Shown here: positions 1 through 9,736 of the stretch, one piece after another
Layout of the letters: each line of letters opens with the position of its first letter
Numbering within the stretch: position 1 is the first letter of the stretch
Assembly (NCBI GenBank): GCA_026706485.1
Contig: JAPOYR010000004.1
Span: forward strand, 248,001 to 312,000
DNA: 64,000 nt
Source of the DNA: Chloroflexota bacterium
Lineage (GTDB): Bacteria; Chloroflexota; UBA11872
Direction: 5' to 3'
The notes under the pieces: model-generated
What the model was told of the DNA's origin: nothing
What the model saw: the letters and a program-made list of their open reading frames with translations, nothing else
Databases searched by the model: none
Made by a program: the position numbers and the translations under genes

Positions 1-2251
1 GGTCGGGGCGCTCCGCGAGCTGTTTGAGCAGGGACTCGGCGTCGTCGACCACGGACCACCGTCGCGCGATCCATGCCTCGGGTCGCCAGTCGTGAATCTC
101 ATAGACGTACAACGGCTGCTCCACGCCGGCCCATTCGGGAAGCGGGATCGTGCCCGCATGCACCTCATGCAGTCCCTCGATCGGCAGCGGCACCCCCGAC
201 GTGATGTACCGGACGTTTGTCGCGGCCAGGGCGCCCAGACGTGACTCCAGGATGTCGAGGCGGGCGGTGGCGTCGAGTGAGGCGTCGCTGGCGAAGCCGG
301 GCACGATGGCGCGTTCACTGCCGACAAACGCCAGAAACTGCGCCGTGCTGCGCGGCATCAGGTTTTCGTAGCCGTCAATCGTCCTCGGCCCGCCGTCCAA
401 TGCCAGGTTCGGGGCGCGAGTGGCGGTGAGAAACACCCACTCGAGCAGGTCGCGCTGATTGCGTGACAGGCGATCGCCGGTCGCCGTCGACAGCTCGAAC
501 TTCTGGGCCTGGGCGCGATAGGAAAAAAGCCGGCCGTCGCGCTGGTCGGCGGAATCGGCCGGCAGCGGCGCGGGCCGGTCGTACCACTCGGCCGGCACCG
601 TGGGAATGACATGGCCCGGCGCCAACAGCAGATCGACCGCGAGCACGGCCCCAACGCCCATTTGCGCATGCCTGCCCTGGAGGATTCCGCGCCGATAGGC
701 CCAAATCAGCGACGCGCCGAGAACCGCAGTGACCAGCAGCAGTCGGGGCGTGGGTCCCGCGAGGCTAAATGCTTGCTCCAGCCGCCCGTAGAGCTGGTCG
801 AAGGTGCGGTAGTAGCGTTCGGCGGTGAGAAACCGGTCCTCGGACCCCACGATCACCCGGTCAACGTAGTCGTAGCCGTAGGGCACGATCAGGAAGGCGA
901 AGCCGGTGAGCGTGATCGTGGCGGCCAGGGTGCCAACCGCGATGAGGCCGGCCAGCCAGGTCCAGGCGCGCACCAGCCAGCCAACCGCCCGCGCGGCGGC
1001 CAGGTCGGGGCGGGGGAGCAACTCGAAGCCGTAGGCCGCGAGGAAGGCCAGGCCGAACGTCGCCACAATCCCGAATCGCGCGGGCTGGCGGAAGAATCCG
1101 AACAGTGGCAGCTTGTGCAGCAGCGGGAATCCCAGGCTGTAGGCGCCCATCGCCAGCACCCAGGCGACGACCACGAGCACGGCGAGGAAGCGCACCACGC
1201 GGTGCCGGCGCGCGGCCACCAATGCAAGAACCGCGAGCACGGGCGTGAGAATCCCGAGATAGAGCAGCTCCTCGGCGTTGAGCGTCTCGTCGAGCACGCG
1301 CGGAATCTCGAACGACGGGTAGAGGTAGCCGAGCACCAGGCTCCAAGGCGGGATCGAACCTTGCGCCGCAATCGCATATTCGAGGCCGGCCGCACGGCCG
1401 GAGAGCTCCGTGGCTTGGATAGTCGGCAGGAAGCGCACGGCGCCCAGGGCGAGGCCCACGACGACGGCCGTCAGCAGCCAGGCCCCGAGCGCAAGGGCGG
1501 GCGCCCGCCCGGCCTCGCGCCACGTCCAGGTCAAACGGAACAGGGCGTACATCAGCCACGCCGACACGAACAGCAGGGCGATCTGCGGATGCCCGGCCAG
1601 GCCCGTGATCCCGGTGATGACCGCGAGGCCGACGGCCCAAGTCCGCCGTCCCTGGGCCATGCGTTCGATGGCGACCAGCCCCGCGGGCAGGACGAAGTAG
1701 ATGTCGGCGTAATTCAGGAAGCGGGATGTGGCGAAGACGAAGGGGCTGTAGGCGTAGAGGAAGGCGGCGAGAAACGCGCCGCGGCGCGACAAGCCCCAGA
1801 CGCGACCGAGGCCGTAGGCGGAGACCGCCGCCAGGACAAGACCCAGGGAGGTCTCGATGAAATAGGCCCGCAGGGGGTCGAAGACCCGCAGCAGGCCCCA
1901 GGTCAGCGGGTAGAACCAGCCGAACTCGGAGAAGGCCACGGGAAACCCGCCGAGCATGCCGTCGGTCCAGAGCGGAATGCGGCCCTCGGCGAGACCCGCC
2001 GCCAGCAGGCGATAGCGCGGCTGATAGCTCAGGAGCACGTCGAAGTCGAGCCAGGGCTCGCCCGCGAGCAGGATCCCGCGATTCAGGATCAGGAGCGGCG
2101 CGAGCAGGCCGATGGCCACCAGCAGCCGGTGCCGGTTGGCGCCGGCGCGCTCCAGGCGCTCGGCCGCTCGCCCCAGCAGAGCGGCGGCGCGCGTCAGGCC
2201 GGCCGCGACAGGTCGAGAAAGTCCACGATCCTGGCCGCGCGTCGATTCCAC
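1..2251 (-). CDS. YfhO-like multi-spanning membrane protein, 3' end cut off by window
   Basis: The minus-strand frame stays open from about 2251 to the first base, so the C-terminus lies outside the window. The translation has many hydrophobic helices. An early loop reads GRIPLWTDGMLGGFP followed by an aromatic FYPLTW stretch, which resembles the extracytoplasmic loop of YfhO/GT-C type membrane proteins thought to transfer lipid-linked sugars. The soluble C-terminal part is rich in beta-strand-like sequence. The start is uncertain: GTG at 2251 overlaps the upstream glycosyltransferase by 58 bp, and GTG at 2119 would fall at the first membrane segment. It is the last visible gene of the glycan cluster, so a role in glycan modification is inferred. 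Confidence 0.75.
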   Translation of the reverse strand, partial: MESTRGQDRGLSRPVAAGLTRAAALLGRAAERLERAGANRHRLLVAIGLLAPLLILNRGILLAGEPWLDFDVLLSYQPRYRLLAAGLAEGRIPLWTDGMLGGFPVAFSEFGWFYPLTWGLLRVFDPLRAYFIETSLGLVLAAVSAYGLGRVWGLSRRGAFLAAFLYAYSPFVFATSRFLNYADIYFVLPAGLVAIERMAQGRRTWAVGLAVITGITGLAGHPQIALLFVSAWLMYALFRLTWTWREAGRAPALALGAWLLTAVVVGLALGAVRFLPTIQATELSGRAAGLEYAIAAQGSIPPWSLVLGYLYPSFEIPRVLDETLNAEELLYLGILTPVLAVLALVAARRHRVVRFLAVLVVVAWVLAMGAYSLGFPLLHKLPLFGFFRQPARFGIVATFGLAFLAAYGFELLPRPDLAAARAVGWLVRAWTWLAGLIAVGTLAATITLTGFAFLIVPYGYDYVDRVIVGSEDRFLTAERYYRTFDQLYGRLEQAFSLAGPTPRLLLVTAVLGASLIWAYRRGILQGRHAQMGVGAVLAVDLLLAPGHVIPTVPAEWYDRPAPLPADSADQRDGRLFSYRAQAQKFELSTATGDRLSRNQRDLLEWVFLTATRAPNLALDGGPRTIDGYENLMPRSTAQFLAFVGSERAIVPGFASDASLDATARLDILESRLGALAATNVRYITSGVPLPIEGLHEVHAGTIPLPEWAGVEQPLYVYEIHDWRPEAWIARRWSVVDDAESLLKQLAERPD

Positions 2252-3390
2252 GTGCAGTCCGCTACCTCATTCCGGGCCGTGCGCGCCAGGCGTGCGGCGA
2301 GTTCATGGTCGCTCAAGAGGCGCTCGATGGCGGCGGCCAGCGCCGCATTATCGTCGGGAGGCACGAGCAGCGCGTTGTGTTCATGGCGCAGCACCTCGCG
2401 CAGCGACGGCAGATCGCTGGCCACGATGGGCACGCCGGCCGCCATGTACTCGAACATCTTGAGCGGCGAGGTGTGCTCGCGCGCGATGATCGTGGAGCCG
2501 CTGAAGGGGATCACCGCCACGTCGGCCGCGGCCAGGTAGCGCCGCGCCTCGGCCGGTGGGCGATGGCCCGTGGTCCGCACGTTGCGCCTGGCGCCGGCAA
2601 GCCGGCGAACCCGGTCGAGGTCCGGCGGCACGCCCCCGACGATGGCGACCTGCACGGACTCGGGCAGCGTCGCCGCGGCGGCGATGAGCGTGTCCACGCC
2701 CTTCCAGGCGTAAAGATGGCCCACGTAGCAGACGAGCGGCGTGTTCGGGGCGAGGTCGAGCGCCTGGCGCGCTGTGGCCCTCGGCTCCAGGTCGAAGGCG
2801 GCGGCGGGGGCGGCGTCATGCGCCACCAGCACGCGCTCGGGCGGCAGGCCGCGTTCCAGATACCACCGGCGCAGCGCGGACGAAATCACCACGATGCGGT
2901 CCACCCGGCGCGCGGCCCACAGGTGCAATCGCTGCGACGGCGCCGATCGCGGCAGCGTGTGGCACTCGAAGCAGGTGCGGACGCCGGGGCGACGGCGAAG
3001 CGTCGTCAGCGTCAAGGGAAACAGGTCGCGGCTGTAGACCACGCCGCCGCCGAGTCGCCGCATGAGCACCAGCGCGCTGAGCGTGAACGTCGCGAGTTGG
3101 ATCAGGTGTGCCAGCAGCGGGATAGGTCGACGGCTGAGTGCGGGCCAATCGACCGTGACGCGTTTGATCAGGTCGATGCAGGGCAGGCCGATGAGGGCGA
3201 ATGCCCGCGCAACGCCGAAGTAGGCAAAGGGGTCGTTGACGTGCCGCATGGCGTCCATGTTGGCGCGGCGGGCATGGAGCAACAGCACCTCCAGGCCCTG
3301 CGCCGTGAACGCCTCGGCCATGTGCATGATCTGCAGCGGGTGGGCCTTTTCGCTGGGAATGCGCGCATTGGCGAGGAAGATCAGGCGCAC
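2194..3390 (-). CDS. Glycosyltransferase family 4 protein
   Basis: 398-residue GT-B fold enzyme expected to move a sugar from an activated donor onto a growing surface glycan in the cytoplasm. The N-terminus (RLIFLANARIPSEKAHPLQ) is the usual first strand and loop. The C-terminal half has YVGHLYAWKGVDTLI and then SPLKMFEYMAAGVPIVAS, the donor-binding region of GT4 enzymes. GTG at 3390 was chosen because the family N-terminus begins there and the upstream gene ends 12 nt earlier. The longer frame adds only unrelated sequence. Sugar specificity cannot be read from the sequence. Confidence 0.9.
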   Translation of the reverse strand: MRLIFLANARIPSEKAHPLQIMHMAEAFTAQGLEVLLLHARRANMDAMRHVNDPFAYFGVARAFALIGLPCIDLIKRVTVDWPALSRRPIPLLAHLIQLATFTLSALVLMRRLGGGVVYSRDLFPLTLTTLRRRPGVRTCFECHTLPRSAPSQRLHLWAARRVDRIVVISSALRRWYLERGLPPERVLVAHDAAPAAAFDLEPRATARQALDLAPNTPLVCYVGHLYAWKGVDTLIAAAATLPESVQVAIVGGVPPDLDRVRRLAGARRNVRTTGHRPPAEARRYLAAADVAVIPFSGSTIIAREHTSPLKMFEYMAAGVPIVASDLPSLREVLRHEHNALLVPPDDNAALAAAIERLLSDHELAARLARTARNEVADCTWNRRAARIVDFLDLSRPA

Positions 3391-3401
3391 GATGCTCGGC
3401 C

Positions 3402-5141
3402 TCAGATCTCGTAGCGGATCGACGCCGTGACGCCGGCGCCAAGCGGTCCAAGTCGCACCTGGTTGTCCTTCACGCGCCAGCTGGTCGGGGCATCGACCTC
3501 GAACCATTCAATGGCCGCTGGGTAGCGATAGGCAAGTCCCGTGATCGGCTGCGCGATGCTCACGGCGTCGGCGACCCGCAAGCGGTCGCCGTTCCAGCGA
3601 TAGGCGCGCTCGGTGTGCAAGGCGGGGTGCGGCTCGCCGTCCGCGCGCGCCAGGCAGGAAGCGATTCGCACGCCGTCGTCGTCGAAGCCGACCTCGCCGT
3701 CGAGCGCGTGGATGGAGGCGAATTGGCCGTCCGCCGCCCACGCCGGCGGCCCGAGGAAGCGATAGAGCATTCGCACGGCATGCCAGCGGCGGCCGCCGCG
3801 CCAGTGCATCCGCGCGAGGCGCAGGCGAAACCACGCGTCGGCGTCGAGCGGGCCCGGCGCCGCCGTGGCTGCGGACGACAGAAACCATGTGCCCTCGGGC
3901 ATCCAGGGTTCGCAGACGTGCGCCAGGACATTGGCCCAGCCGCGCTCCACGTCGCCGACGTAGACCAGGCCGCCACCGCCAATTCGAGCCCCGACAATGC
4001 CGTTTGCCGGCTCCTTGCGGACACGCAGGATGGCGCACGCGCGGCGAGTCTGAAGGCGCACCACCCCGGCGTCGGCACGGTGGATCGGCGGCGAAGGCTT
4101 GGGTGGCGGGGGATTCGTCGGGAGGTCATCAAGCTCCGCGGCGGCGTGGGCGCGCGCGAGCCACGCGAGGTCCGCGGTATGCGCGACGCGGGAAATGGCC
4201 GTCGCGCCGGTTGGGCAGGCATCGACCAGCCCGTCGGGGCCCACGGCCTGGGCCGAGCGCGCCGCGACGATTCCCGCCAGCCGGAGCGCCGCCGGACGCC
4301 CGTCCGTCGCCAGTGCGTAGGCGTCGTAGGGCGCCGTGCCGGCCTCGGCGTCCGCGTCCCAGCACCAGCGCTTGCCGTCGAGCGCCAGCGGCTTCACGCC
4401 GTCGGGCCGCAAGATGTCGATCAGAAAGTCCACGCCCCGTTGCAGCGCCTCTGCGTGGGACTCCCGGTCTCCTATGCGTGTCAGGGCGTAGCGAGCAAAG
4501 GCGAGGATCCGGCTGTGGTCGGTGACCGCGGTGTCGCCGGCGGTGGGAAATGATCCGTCGGGCCGCATCTCGCCAAGGGCCCCGGCCACTGTCTCTCGCA
4601 CGGTGTCGAACCACCCCCGCTCGCCCAGCACGGCGGCGGCGCTCGCCAGACCCAGCGCGCCGCACAGTCGCTCGCTGATGACCGGCGCGCCGGCCACCGA
4701 CGGCGCTAGATAGGTCTCCGCGCAAAGGCGGATGGCCTCCTCGATGCGCGCGCGGTCGATGTCAGGCAGCCGGTCGCCGGCCACGTCAAGCAGCGTCGCC
4801 AGCGCGTCCACGCATTCGCCGCACTCGACGAGGAGCGTCGACGCGTAGTGGGGCCGGGCGGGAAAGAACACCCAGGCCCCGCCCGCCGCGTCGTCCTGGC
4901 CGAGCCGGCCGGTGACGGCGCGGGCCACGCGCACCGCGCGGTCGATGTAGCGATCGACCGCGTCCTCGGAGGCGAGGGCGCAATTGAGCACGATGGCGCG
5001 CGCGGTCTTGCCGGTGTGGTCCACGCCGTGCTCGGGGCAGCGGGCGTAGCCGTCGCGCCCCAGGAGCCGTTCGAAGGCATCCGAGGCCTGCTCCAACGCC
5101 CAGCGGGCGCGAGCCGTGAGTCGCGCCCGCTCGCTAGACAC
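3402..5141 (-). CDS. Probable alpha/alpha-toroid protein of glycan cluster, function unknown
   Basis: A 579-residue soluble protein without recognisable signal peptide. The first about 370 residues are helical with repeated blocks (RYALTRIGDRESHAEAL, ALGLASAAAVLGERGWFDT) like the hairpins of six-hairpin or terpenoid-cyclase toroids. The last about 170 residues look beta-rich, as in heparinase-like polysaccharide-active proteins. GTG at 5141 overlaps the stop of the upstream GT4 gene (GTGTCTAG), and sequence further upstream belongs to that gene in another frame. The position between two glycosyltransferases suggests glycan maturation or binding, but no catalytic motif was recognised. A lyase, an epimerase-like enzyme or a non-enzymatic toroid are all possible. 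Confidence 0.7.
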   Translation of the reverse strand: MSSERARLTARARWALEQASDAFERLLGRDGYARCPEHGVDHTGKTARAIVLNCALASEDAVDRYIDRAVRVARAVTGRLGQDDAAGGAWVFFPARPHYASTLLVECGECVDALATLLDVAGDRLPDIDRARIEEAIRLCAETYLAPSVAGAPVISERLCGALGLASAAAVLGERGWFDTVRETVAGALGEMRPDGSFPTAGDTAVTDHSRILAFARYALTRIGDRESHAEALQRGVDFLIDILRPDGVKPLALDGKRWCWDADAEAGTAPYDAYALATDGRPAALRLAGIVAARSAQAVGPDGLVDACPTGATAISRVAHTADLAWLARAHAAAELDDLPTNPPPPKPSPPIHRADAGVVRLQTRRACAILRVRKEPANGIVGARIGGGGLVYVGDVERGWANVLAHVCEPWMPEGTWFLSSAATAAPGPLDADAWFRLRLARMHWRGGRRWHAVRMLYRFLGPPAWAADGQFASIHALDGEVGFDDDGVRIASCLARADGEPHPALHTERAYRWNGDRLRVADAVSIAQPITGLAYRYPAAIEWFEVDAPTSWRVKDNQVRLGPLGAGVTASIRYEI

Positions 5142-6279
5142 CTTCGCCCACCTTCGCGGCGGGCGCGGTGCGCGGAAACGGCGGATCGCGGCCCTCGCGC
5201 AGCGCCGCGAACACTTGCACGAGCCGACCCGCCAGGCCGCTCGCGGCGTGGTTTTCGATGACCGCTTGCCTGAGCTGGTCGATCGTCGCCGTGCGCAAAC
5301 CTGGATGAAGCGCCAGCGCCCGTCGCAGGCCATTCGCCAGGGCCTCCGGCGACGACTCGAGCAGGAAGTCGCCCGCGAACCCGCCGAGCGCCGCGCGATA
5401 GACGACGTTGTTGGTGACCAGCAACGTGCCGGCGGCAAGGGCTTCCAATCCGGTCTTGTCGAGGGAAGTTCCACTGCGCCAGGCGACGAAGGCATCGAGG
5501 CCGGCGTAAAACTCCGGCATGTCCGTGCTGGGCAGCCCGCCCAAAAACGTGACGTGCTCCGTGAGATTCGCCTGTCGCACGCGCTCGTGAACATCGGCCA
5601 GGTAGGCATGATCTGAGGGATAGAACGGCTCGCCGGCGACGCGCAGCTCGACGGGCACGCCGTCGTCGCGGAGCTGCGCGACGGCCTCGATCACCGTGGT
5701 CAGCCCCTTGAGCGGCGTAATCCGTCCGGCGACGCCGATCACGGGCCGCGCCGGCGGCTCGGATCGGATGGGCATGGCCGCGAGCCGGGCCGTGTCGATG
5801 CCCTGGCCCACGATGAATGCGCTCGGCGACGGCAGCGGGTAGCTCTCGGGAGCTGAGGTGATGGTCGCGCTGGACAGTCTCACGCCGGCGCGCAGCGTTC
5901 GCGTGAGGCCGTGGCTGGCGTACCAGAGCACGAGCGGGGTCCGACGCGCGATGCACCAGGGGGCGGCGGCGACGGCGTAGGCCGGGACCATGTGCGCCAG
6001 CACGCCGTCCACGCGAGCGCCGCCGATCAACTGAAGGCACCGGCCAAGCAGCAACGGCCAGCGGGACGCACGACCGCGCCCTCTTTCCTTGCCCAGCCCA
6101 TGCACGGTGACGTTGGGCGGCAAGTCCACCGCGCCCGTGGAGGCGGCGATAACGTGCACCTGGTCAACGAGCCCGGCCAGCTCGCCCGCCCAAAGGTGGG
6201 CGAACCCAAGAATGGAGCTGTCAGTCGAAAGCTCCTGCGTGATCATCAGCAGCCGCAGCCCACGTCCTGCCTCGCTCAC
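5134..6279 (-). CDS. Glycosyltransferase family 4 protein
   Basis: 381-residue GT-B glycosyltransferase. It starts with a hydrophobic first strand (LRLLMITQELSTDSSILGF) and carries the family's central segment PVIGVAGRITPLKGLTTVIEA, followed by a C-terminal donor site around LDKTGLEALAAGTLLVTNN. GTG at 6279 shares bases with the stop codon of the preceding GT4 gene (GTGA), so translation is probably coupled. Its own 3' end overlaps the start of the toroid protein. It is one of four GT4 genes close together, which suggests sequential addition of sugars to one repeat unit. Donor and acceptor are unknown. Confidence 0.9.
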   Translation of the reverse strand: MSEAGRGLRLLMITQELSTDSSILGFAHLWAGELAGLVDQVHVIAASTGAVDLPPNVTVHGLGKERGRGRASRWPLLLGRCLQLIGGARVDGVLAHMVPAYAVAAAPWCIARRTPLVLWYASHGLTRTLRAGVRLSSATITSAPESYPLPSPSAFIVGQGIDTARLAAMPIRSEPPARPVIGVAGRITPLKGLTTVIEAVAQLRDDGVPVELRVAGEPFYPSDHAYLADVHERVRQANLTEHVTFLGGLPSTDMPEFYAGLDAFVAWRSGTSLDKTGLEALAAGTLLVTNNVVYRAALGGFAGDFLLESSPEALANGLRRALALHPGLRTATIDQLRQAVIENHAASGLAGRLVQVFAALREGRDPPFPRTAPAAKVGEGV

Positions 6280-7406
6280 GGCAGCGATTCCGCCGCCAGG
6301 TCGCGATAGGCCCGGGCGTAGGCGCCGAGGATCCGCTCGCGAGTAAAGGGCTCGGTTGCCCGTCGCGCCGCCGCACCGGCGCTGGCCAGCGCTCCGCGTG
6401 TGCCGCGCACCTGCGTGACCAGGTCGCCGCCGGCCTTGGCATCCCACGGCAAGAGCCAGCCGTTCATGCCGTGATCGATGATCTCGGGCATCAGCCCCAC
6501 CGGCGTGCTGAACACCGGCGTGCCGCAGGCCATGGCTTCCAGGCACACCCGAGGTCCGCCCTCGCTGCGCGACGTGCAGGCCAGGGCTTCCATCTGCCGG
6601 TAGCGCGCCGCCAGGTCGTCCGGACCGTCAACCCAGGCGATGCGGTCGACGCGATCCCCGATTCCCGCCGCGGAAAGGCGTCGCTGCAAGGCGTTGGCTT
6701 CCGGGCCGTCGCCCACGACCAAGAATCGCGAGTCGGGGGCGTCGGCCGCCACGGTCGCGAAGATCTTGACCAGGTAGTCCAGGCCCTTGTTGGCGACCAG
6801 GCGTCCCACGAATCCCAGCGCGTATGGCCGGGGATCGTCGCCCGGACCAAACACCTCTCGATCGACGTGCGCCGACGGCAGCACCAGGATATTCTCCGGC
6901 GGCACGCCCCACCGTCGCAGCAACTCGGGCACCTGTTCGCGGTTGACCACGCGGATGGCGCGGGCGCGCCCGGCCGCGAATCCGACGTAGGCCCGATATC
7001 CGAGCTTGGCCGCCGACTCCCACCACTGCGCGCGCCGCGGGTGCGCCGGGACGTGATGGATTTCGCTGACGTACGGCGCGCCAATTCGCCCGCTGAGGCG
7101 CGCGGCGGCGATGCCGTTCGAAAAGATGCCGTAGTCGTGGCTCACGATCAGGTGGTAGCGCCGCTCGGCGGCCAGGGCGCGCGCCCGGCGGATCAGCCAG
7201 CGCGCGTGCCAGAGCCGCCCGCCCGTCGACGGATGGACGTGCACGACGCGATGGACCGTGTGCGGTTGGGCCTGGCGAACGTTCGGCGTCAGCACGTCGA
7301 TTCGGTCGAACTCCCGCGACAGTCCTTCGAGCGTGTAGTAGAACGGACCTCGCCGCCCCGCCGCTACGTCGCGATCGCCGCTGAGCATCAGCAGGCTGGG
7401 TTTCAT
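6276..7406 (-). CDS. Glycosyltransferase family 4 protein
   Basis: 376-residue enzyme of the GT4 family. Visible signatures are the glycine-rich acceptor-side loop near the N-terminus (AGRRGPFYYTLEGLSREF), the interdomain segment YALGFVGRLVANKGLDYLVKI, and the donor-binding stretch SEGGPRVCLEAMACGTPVFST, which contains the E-x7-E-like spacing of the family. The ATG start overlaps the TGA of the upstream gene (ATGA). It likely works on the cytoplasmic face of the membrane in the same glycan pathway as its neighbours. Confidence 0.92.
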   Translation of the reverse strand: MKPSLLMLSGDRDVAAGRRGPFYYTLEGLSREFDRIDVLTPNVRQAQPHTVHRVVHVHPSTGGRLWHARWLIRRARALAAERRYHLIVSHDYGIFSNGIAAARLSGRIGAPYVSEIHHVPAHPRRAQWWESAAKLGYRAYVGFAAGRARAIRVVNREQVPELLRRWGVPPENILVLPSAHVDREVFGPGDDPRPYALGFVGRLVANKGLDYLVKIFATVAADAPDSRFLVVGDGPEANALQRRLSAAGIGDRVDRIAWVDGPDDLAARYRQMEALACTSRSEGGPRVCLEAMACGTPVFSTPVGLMPEIIDHGMNGWLLPWDAKAGGDLVTQVRGTRGALASAGAAARRATEPFTRERILGAYARAYRDLAAESLP

Positions 7407-8575
7407 GCGACGGCGCGGGCGGCTCCCGGCCGGCGGTCGATGGCGTCGCGCAGCACCTCGAGCGTTTGGTCCACCAGCCGGTCCCAGCGAAAGTGCTCCA
7501 GCCCGGTCTGCGCCGCCTGGGCCAATCGCGCGCCGTGGGCCGGGTCGGCGAGCAGGTCGTTCACGGCGTGCACGAATGCGTCCTCATCGCCGAACGGCAC
7601 CAGCACCGCGGAGTGCTCATGGCGCAGGATTTCGCGGTTGCCCCCAACGTCGGTGGTCACGATCGGCGTTCCCACGTGGCGGGCCTCCACCAGCGTGTGC
7701 GAGAGGCCCTCGTACTGCGTGTTGAGGACGCATATCTGAGACGCCCGCAGGTAGGTCGCCACCCGGTCGTGGGGCACGTCACCGGTGAAGACCACCCGGT
7801 CCGTCACGCCAACCTCCCGCGCCAGCTGCTCCAGCCGGGACTGTTCCGGACCGCCGCCGACGATGAGCAGGGCGGCGCCGTGGTCGAACCGCGGCACCAT
7901 GCGAATCAGCGCGTCGACGTGCTTCCAGGCGTAGAGCCGCGAGACGTTGCAGATCACGGGGGCGCGCAGGCCCAGGCCCTGGCGCGCGGCCTCCGGCTCC
8001 TCGTTGGGACGCGGCGTGCTGGTCAGCGCGTTCTGGATCACCTGAGTCTTGCGCGCATCGACGCCCCACCCCTCGACCAGGGAACCCACGTAGGCACTGG
8101 GGACGACGACCACGCTGGCGAGGCGGCAGTAGAACCGTTGGATCGCGCGAAACAGCCGGGTCTTCGCGCCATGGGTGGCGCTCTGGAACGGCTCGATGCC
8201 CAGCGACGTCAGCCCCCGGCGGATAGCCGACTCCCACGCCCAGTCGCCCACGACCTTGAGCACGCGCGGGCGGCCGGCCAGCAGCGCCCCGAGGCTGGCG
8301 GGGAGCTCGATGCCGTTGATGTAGACCACGTCGGACTGCAACGCCGCGCGCCAGGTGTGCCACATGACGCGGAGGTAGCGGATCGGCACCGGCATGCTCC
8401 ACGACACCCGCACCAGGGGATAGGGAACCTTGACCGCGCCCGCCGGATCGTCGGTGCCGGCGATCACCCGCACGGCGTGGCCCCGCTGATGCAGCGACTC
8501 GGCCAGGTGATACACGTGCGTGGCCGGGCCGCCGACGGCGGGCGGAAAAATGTTCGACACCAGCGTTAGGCGCAT
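7403..8575 (-). CDS. Glycosyltransferase family 4 protein
   Basis: 390-residue GT4 enzyme. The N-terminus MRLTLVSNIFPPAVGGPATHVYHLA is a classic GT4 first strand followed by the glycine loop. The C-terminal domain has VICNVSRLYAWKHVDALIRM and then EGLSHTLVEARHVGTPIVTT, where the family glutamates sit. It starts with ATG and is followed by a 4-bp overlap with the next GT4 gene. A 72-bp gap separates it from the radical SAM gene upstream, the first real break in this part of the cluster, so an internal promoter there is possible though none is obvious. Confidence 0.92.
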   Translation of the reverse strand: MRLTLVSNIFPPAVGGPATHVYHLAESLHQRGHAVRVIAGTDDPAGAVKVPYPLVRVSWSMPVPIRYLRVMWHTWRAALQSDVVYINGIELPASLGALLAGRPRVLKVVGDWAWESAIRRGLTSLGIEPFQSATHGAKTRLFRAIQRFYCRLASVVVVPSAYVGSLVEGWGVDARKTQVIQNALTSTPRPNEEPEAARQGLGLRAPVICNVSRLYAWKHVDALIRMVPRFDHGAALLIVGGGPEQSRLEQLAREVGVTDRVVFTGDVPHDRVATYLRASQICVLNTQYEGLSHTLVEARHVGTPIVTTDVGGNREILRHEHSAVLVPFGDEDAFVHAVNDLLADPAHGARLAQAAQTGLEHFRWDRLVDQTLEVLRDAIDRRPGAARAVA

Positions 8576-8647
8576 GCTCGCGACGCTAGCACCGACCGTA
8601 CGGCGTCACAACCGGGCGAGCCCAAGGTCTCCCGCCCTCGCGAACCG

Positions 8648-9736
8648 CTATCCGGCGTGGCCGTTCGCGCGACCGTTCTGCAACACCGGCAGCGGCTCGG
8701 TGGTGGCCACCGACCGGGCGCCGGCAAACGCCCGCCAGAGCGGGGTGTCTTCCTGCCACTTGGCGTCGCAGCCGGCGCACAGCGGATAGTCGGCCAGTTG
8801 CCCCCCGGTGTGCGCCTCGCGGATGGCCCGATAGGCGTCGCTGTTCCACACTTCCTGGATCGACTGCGTGCTGAGGTCGCCCATGATCTGCTCTTCGGCG
8901 AAGTCGGCGCAGCACGACGGCACGCGCCCGTCCCAATAGACCGCCATCGACTTCCACAGCCAGTTGCAGGGGTAGTAGACGGGGCCGTGGGGGCGCGCCG
9001 TGTAGAAATCGGAGTCGGTCAGCGTGCCCGCCCAGCCGTGAGCCCAGAAGGTGTCCCACTCGTCGACCGGCAAGCCGGCGAAGCGATCCGTGAAGTGCGC
9101 CGGAATCACCGGACGCGCGCCGACGCCCATCGACTTCTCCCAGAGCTGGATCACTTGCATGACGACATAGGGCTTCGGGCCGGGAAGCCGCTTGCGGGCG
9201 TCGAGAAACCGCAAGACGCGCTCCAGCACGCGATCGAATGTGGCGCCCTTGCGCATTGCCTCGTAAGTCTCGGGTTCGCCGGAATCGAAGCTGATGGTCA
9301 CCTTGGAGGGCCGGGCTTCCAGCAAATTGGCGATCGCGTCGTCGCGCCACAGCGTGGCGTTGGTGTTGATGTGGGCGGCGATCCCGGCGCGCTCGCAGGT
9401 CTCGATCATCTCGTAGATGCCCTTGTGCATCAGGGATTCGCCGCGGAAGAACAGGTTGATCTCGCGGGTGAAGTGGCGGGCCTCGTCGATGATCTTGTTG
9501 AACAGGTCCATCTCCATGAACCCGTTGGTCTCGTTGGCCCCGACGCTCTGCGGGCACATGGGACAGCGCAGATTGCAGAAGCTGGTCGGCTCCACGTGCA
9601 TCTTCAGCGGGCCATAGGGCAGCTCGCTGGTGCCGCGCATCCAGTGGTAGGCGAAGCGCGCCAAGCCCGGATGCGCCACCGCCTTGTGGCGGCGAAACTT
9701 GAGGACGAGGTCCTTGGCCTGGGTGACCGAGTTCAC
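8648..9736 (-). CDS. Radical SAM/SPASM domain protein
   Basis: 362-residue radical S-adenosylmethionine protein. The cluster-binding motif C-x3-C-x2-C is at residues 54, 58 and 61 (SFCNLRCPMC), preceded by the strand LKMHVEPTSF. The C-terminal region is cysteine-rich (YYPCNW, VPSCCADF, YPLCAGCDAKW) and matches a SPASM or twitch domain that binds auxiliary iron-sulfur clusters. GTG at 9736 overlaps the stop of the zinc-ribbon gene (GTGA), and the extra upstream frame is that gene's sequence. Such proteins modify peptides, sugars or other small substrates. The setting in a glycan cluster suggests a sugar or lipid-linked substrate, which is inference. Confidence 0.9.
   Translation of the reverse strand: MNSVTQAKDLVLKFRRHKAVAHPGLARFAYHWMRGTSELPYGPLKMHVEPTSFCNLRCPMCPQSVGANETNGFMEMDLFNKIIDEARHFTREINLFFRGESLMHKGIYEMIETCERAGIAAHINTNATLWRDDAIANLLEARPSKVTISFDSGEPETYEAMRKGATFDRVLERVLRFLDARKRLPGPKPYVVMQVIQLWEKSMGVGARPVIPAHFTDRFAGLPVDEWDTFWAHGWAGTLTDSDFYTARPHGPVYYPCNWLWKSMAVYWDGRVPSCCADFAEEQIMGDLSTQSIQEVWNSDAYRAIREAHTGGQLADYPLCAGCDAKWQEDTPLWRAFAGARSVATTEPLPVLQNGRANGHAG

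Noticed and set aside
611-2539. Long plus-strand open frame of 642 codons
   Set aside because: It is antisense to the YfhO-like and GT4 genes, is full of low-complexity Gly/Arg/Gln/His sequence and matches no family.
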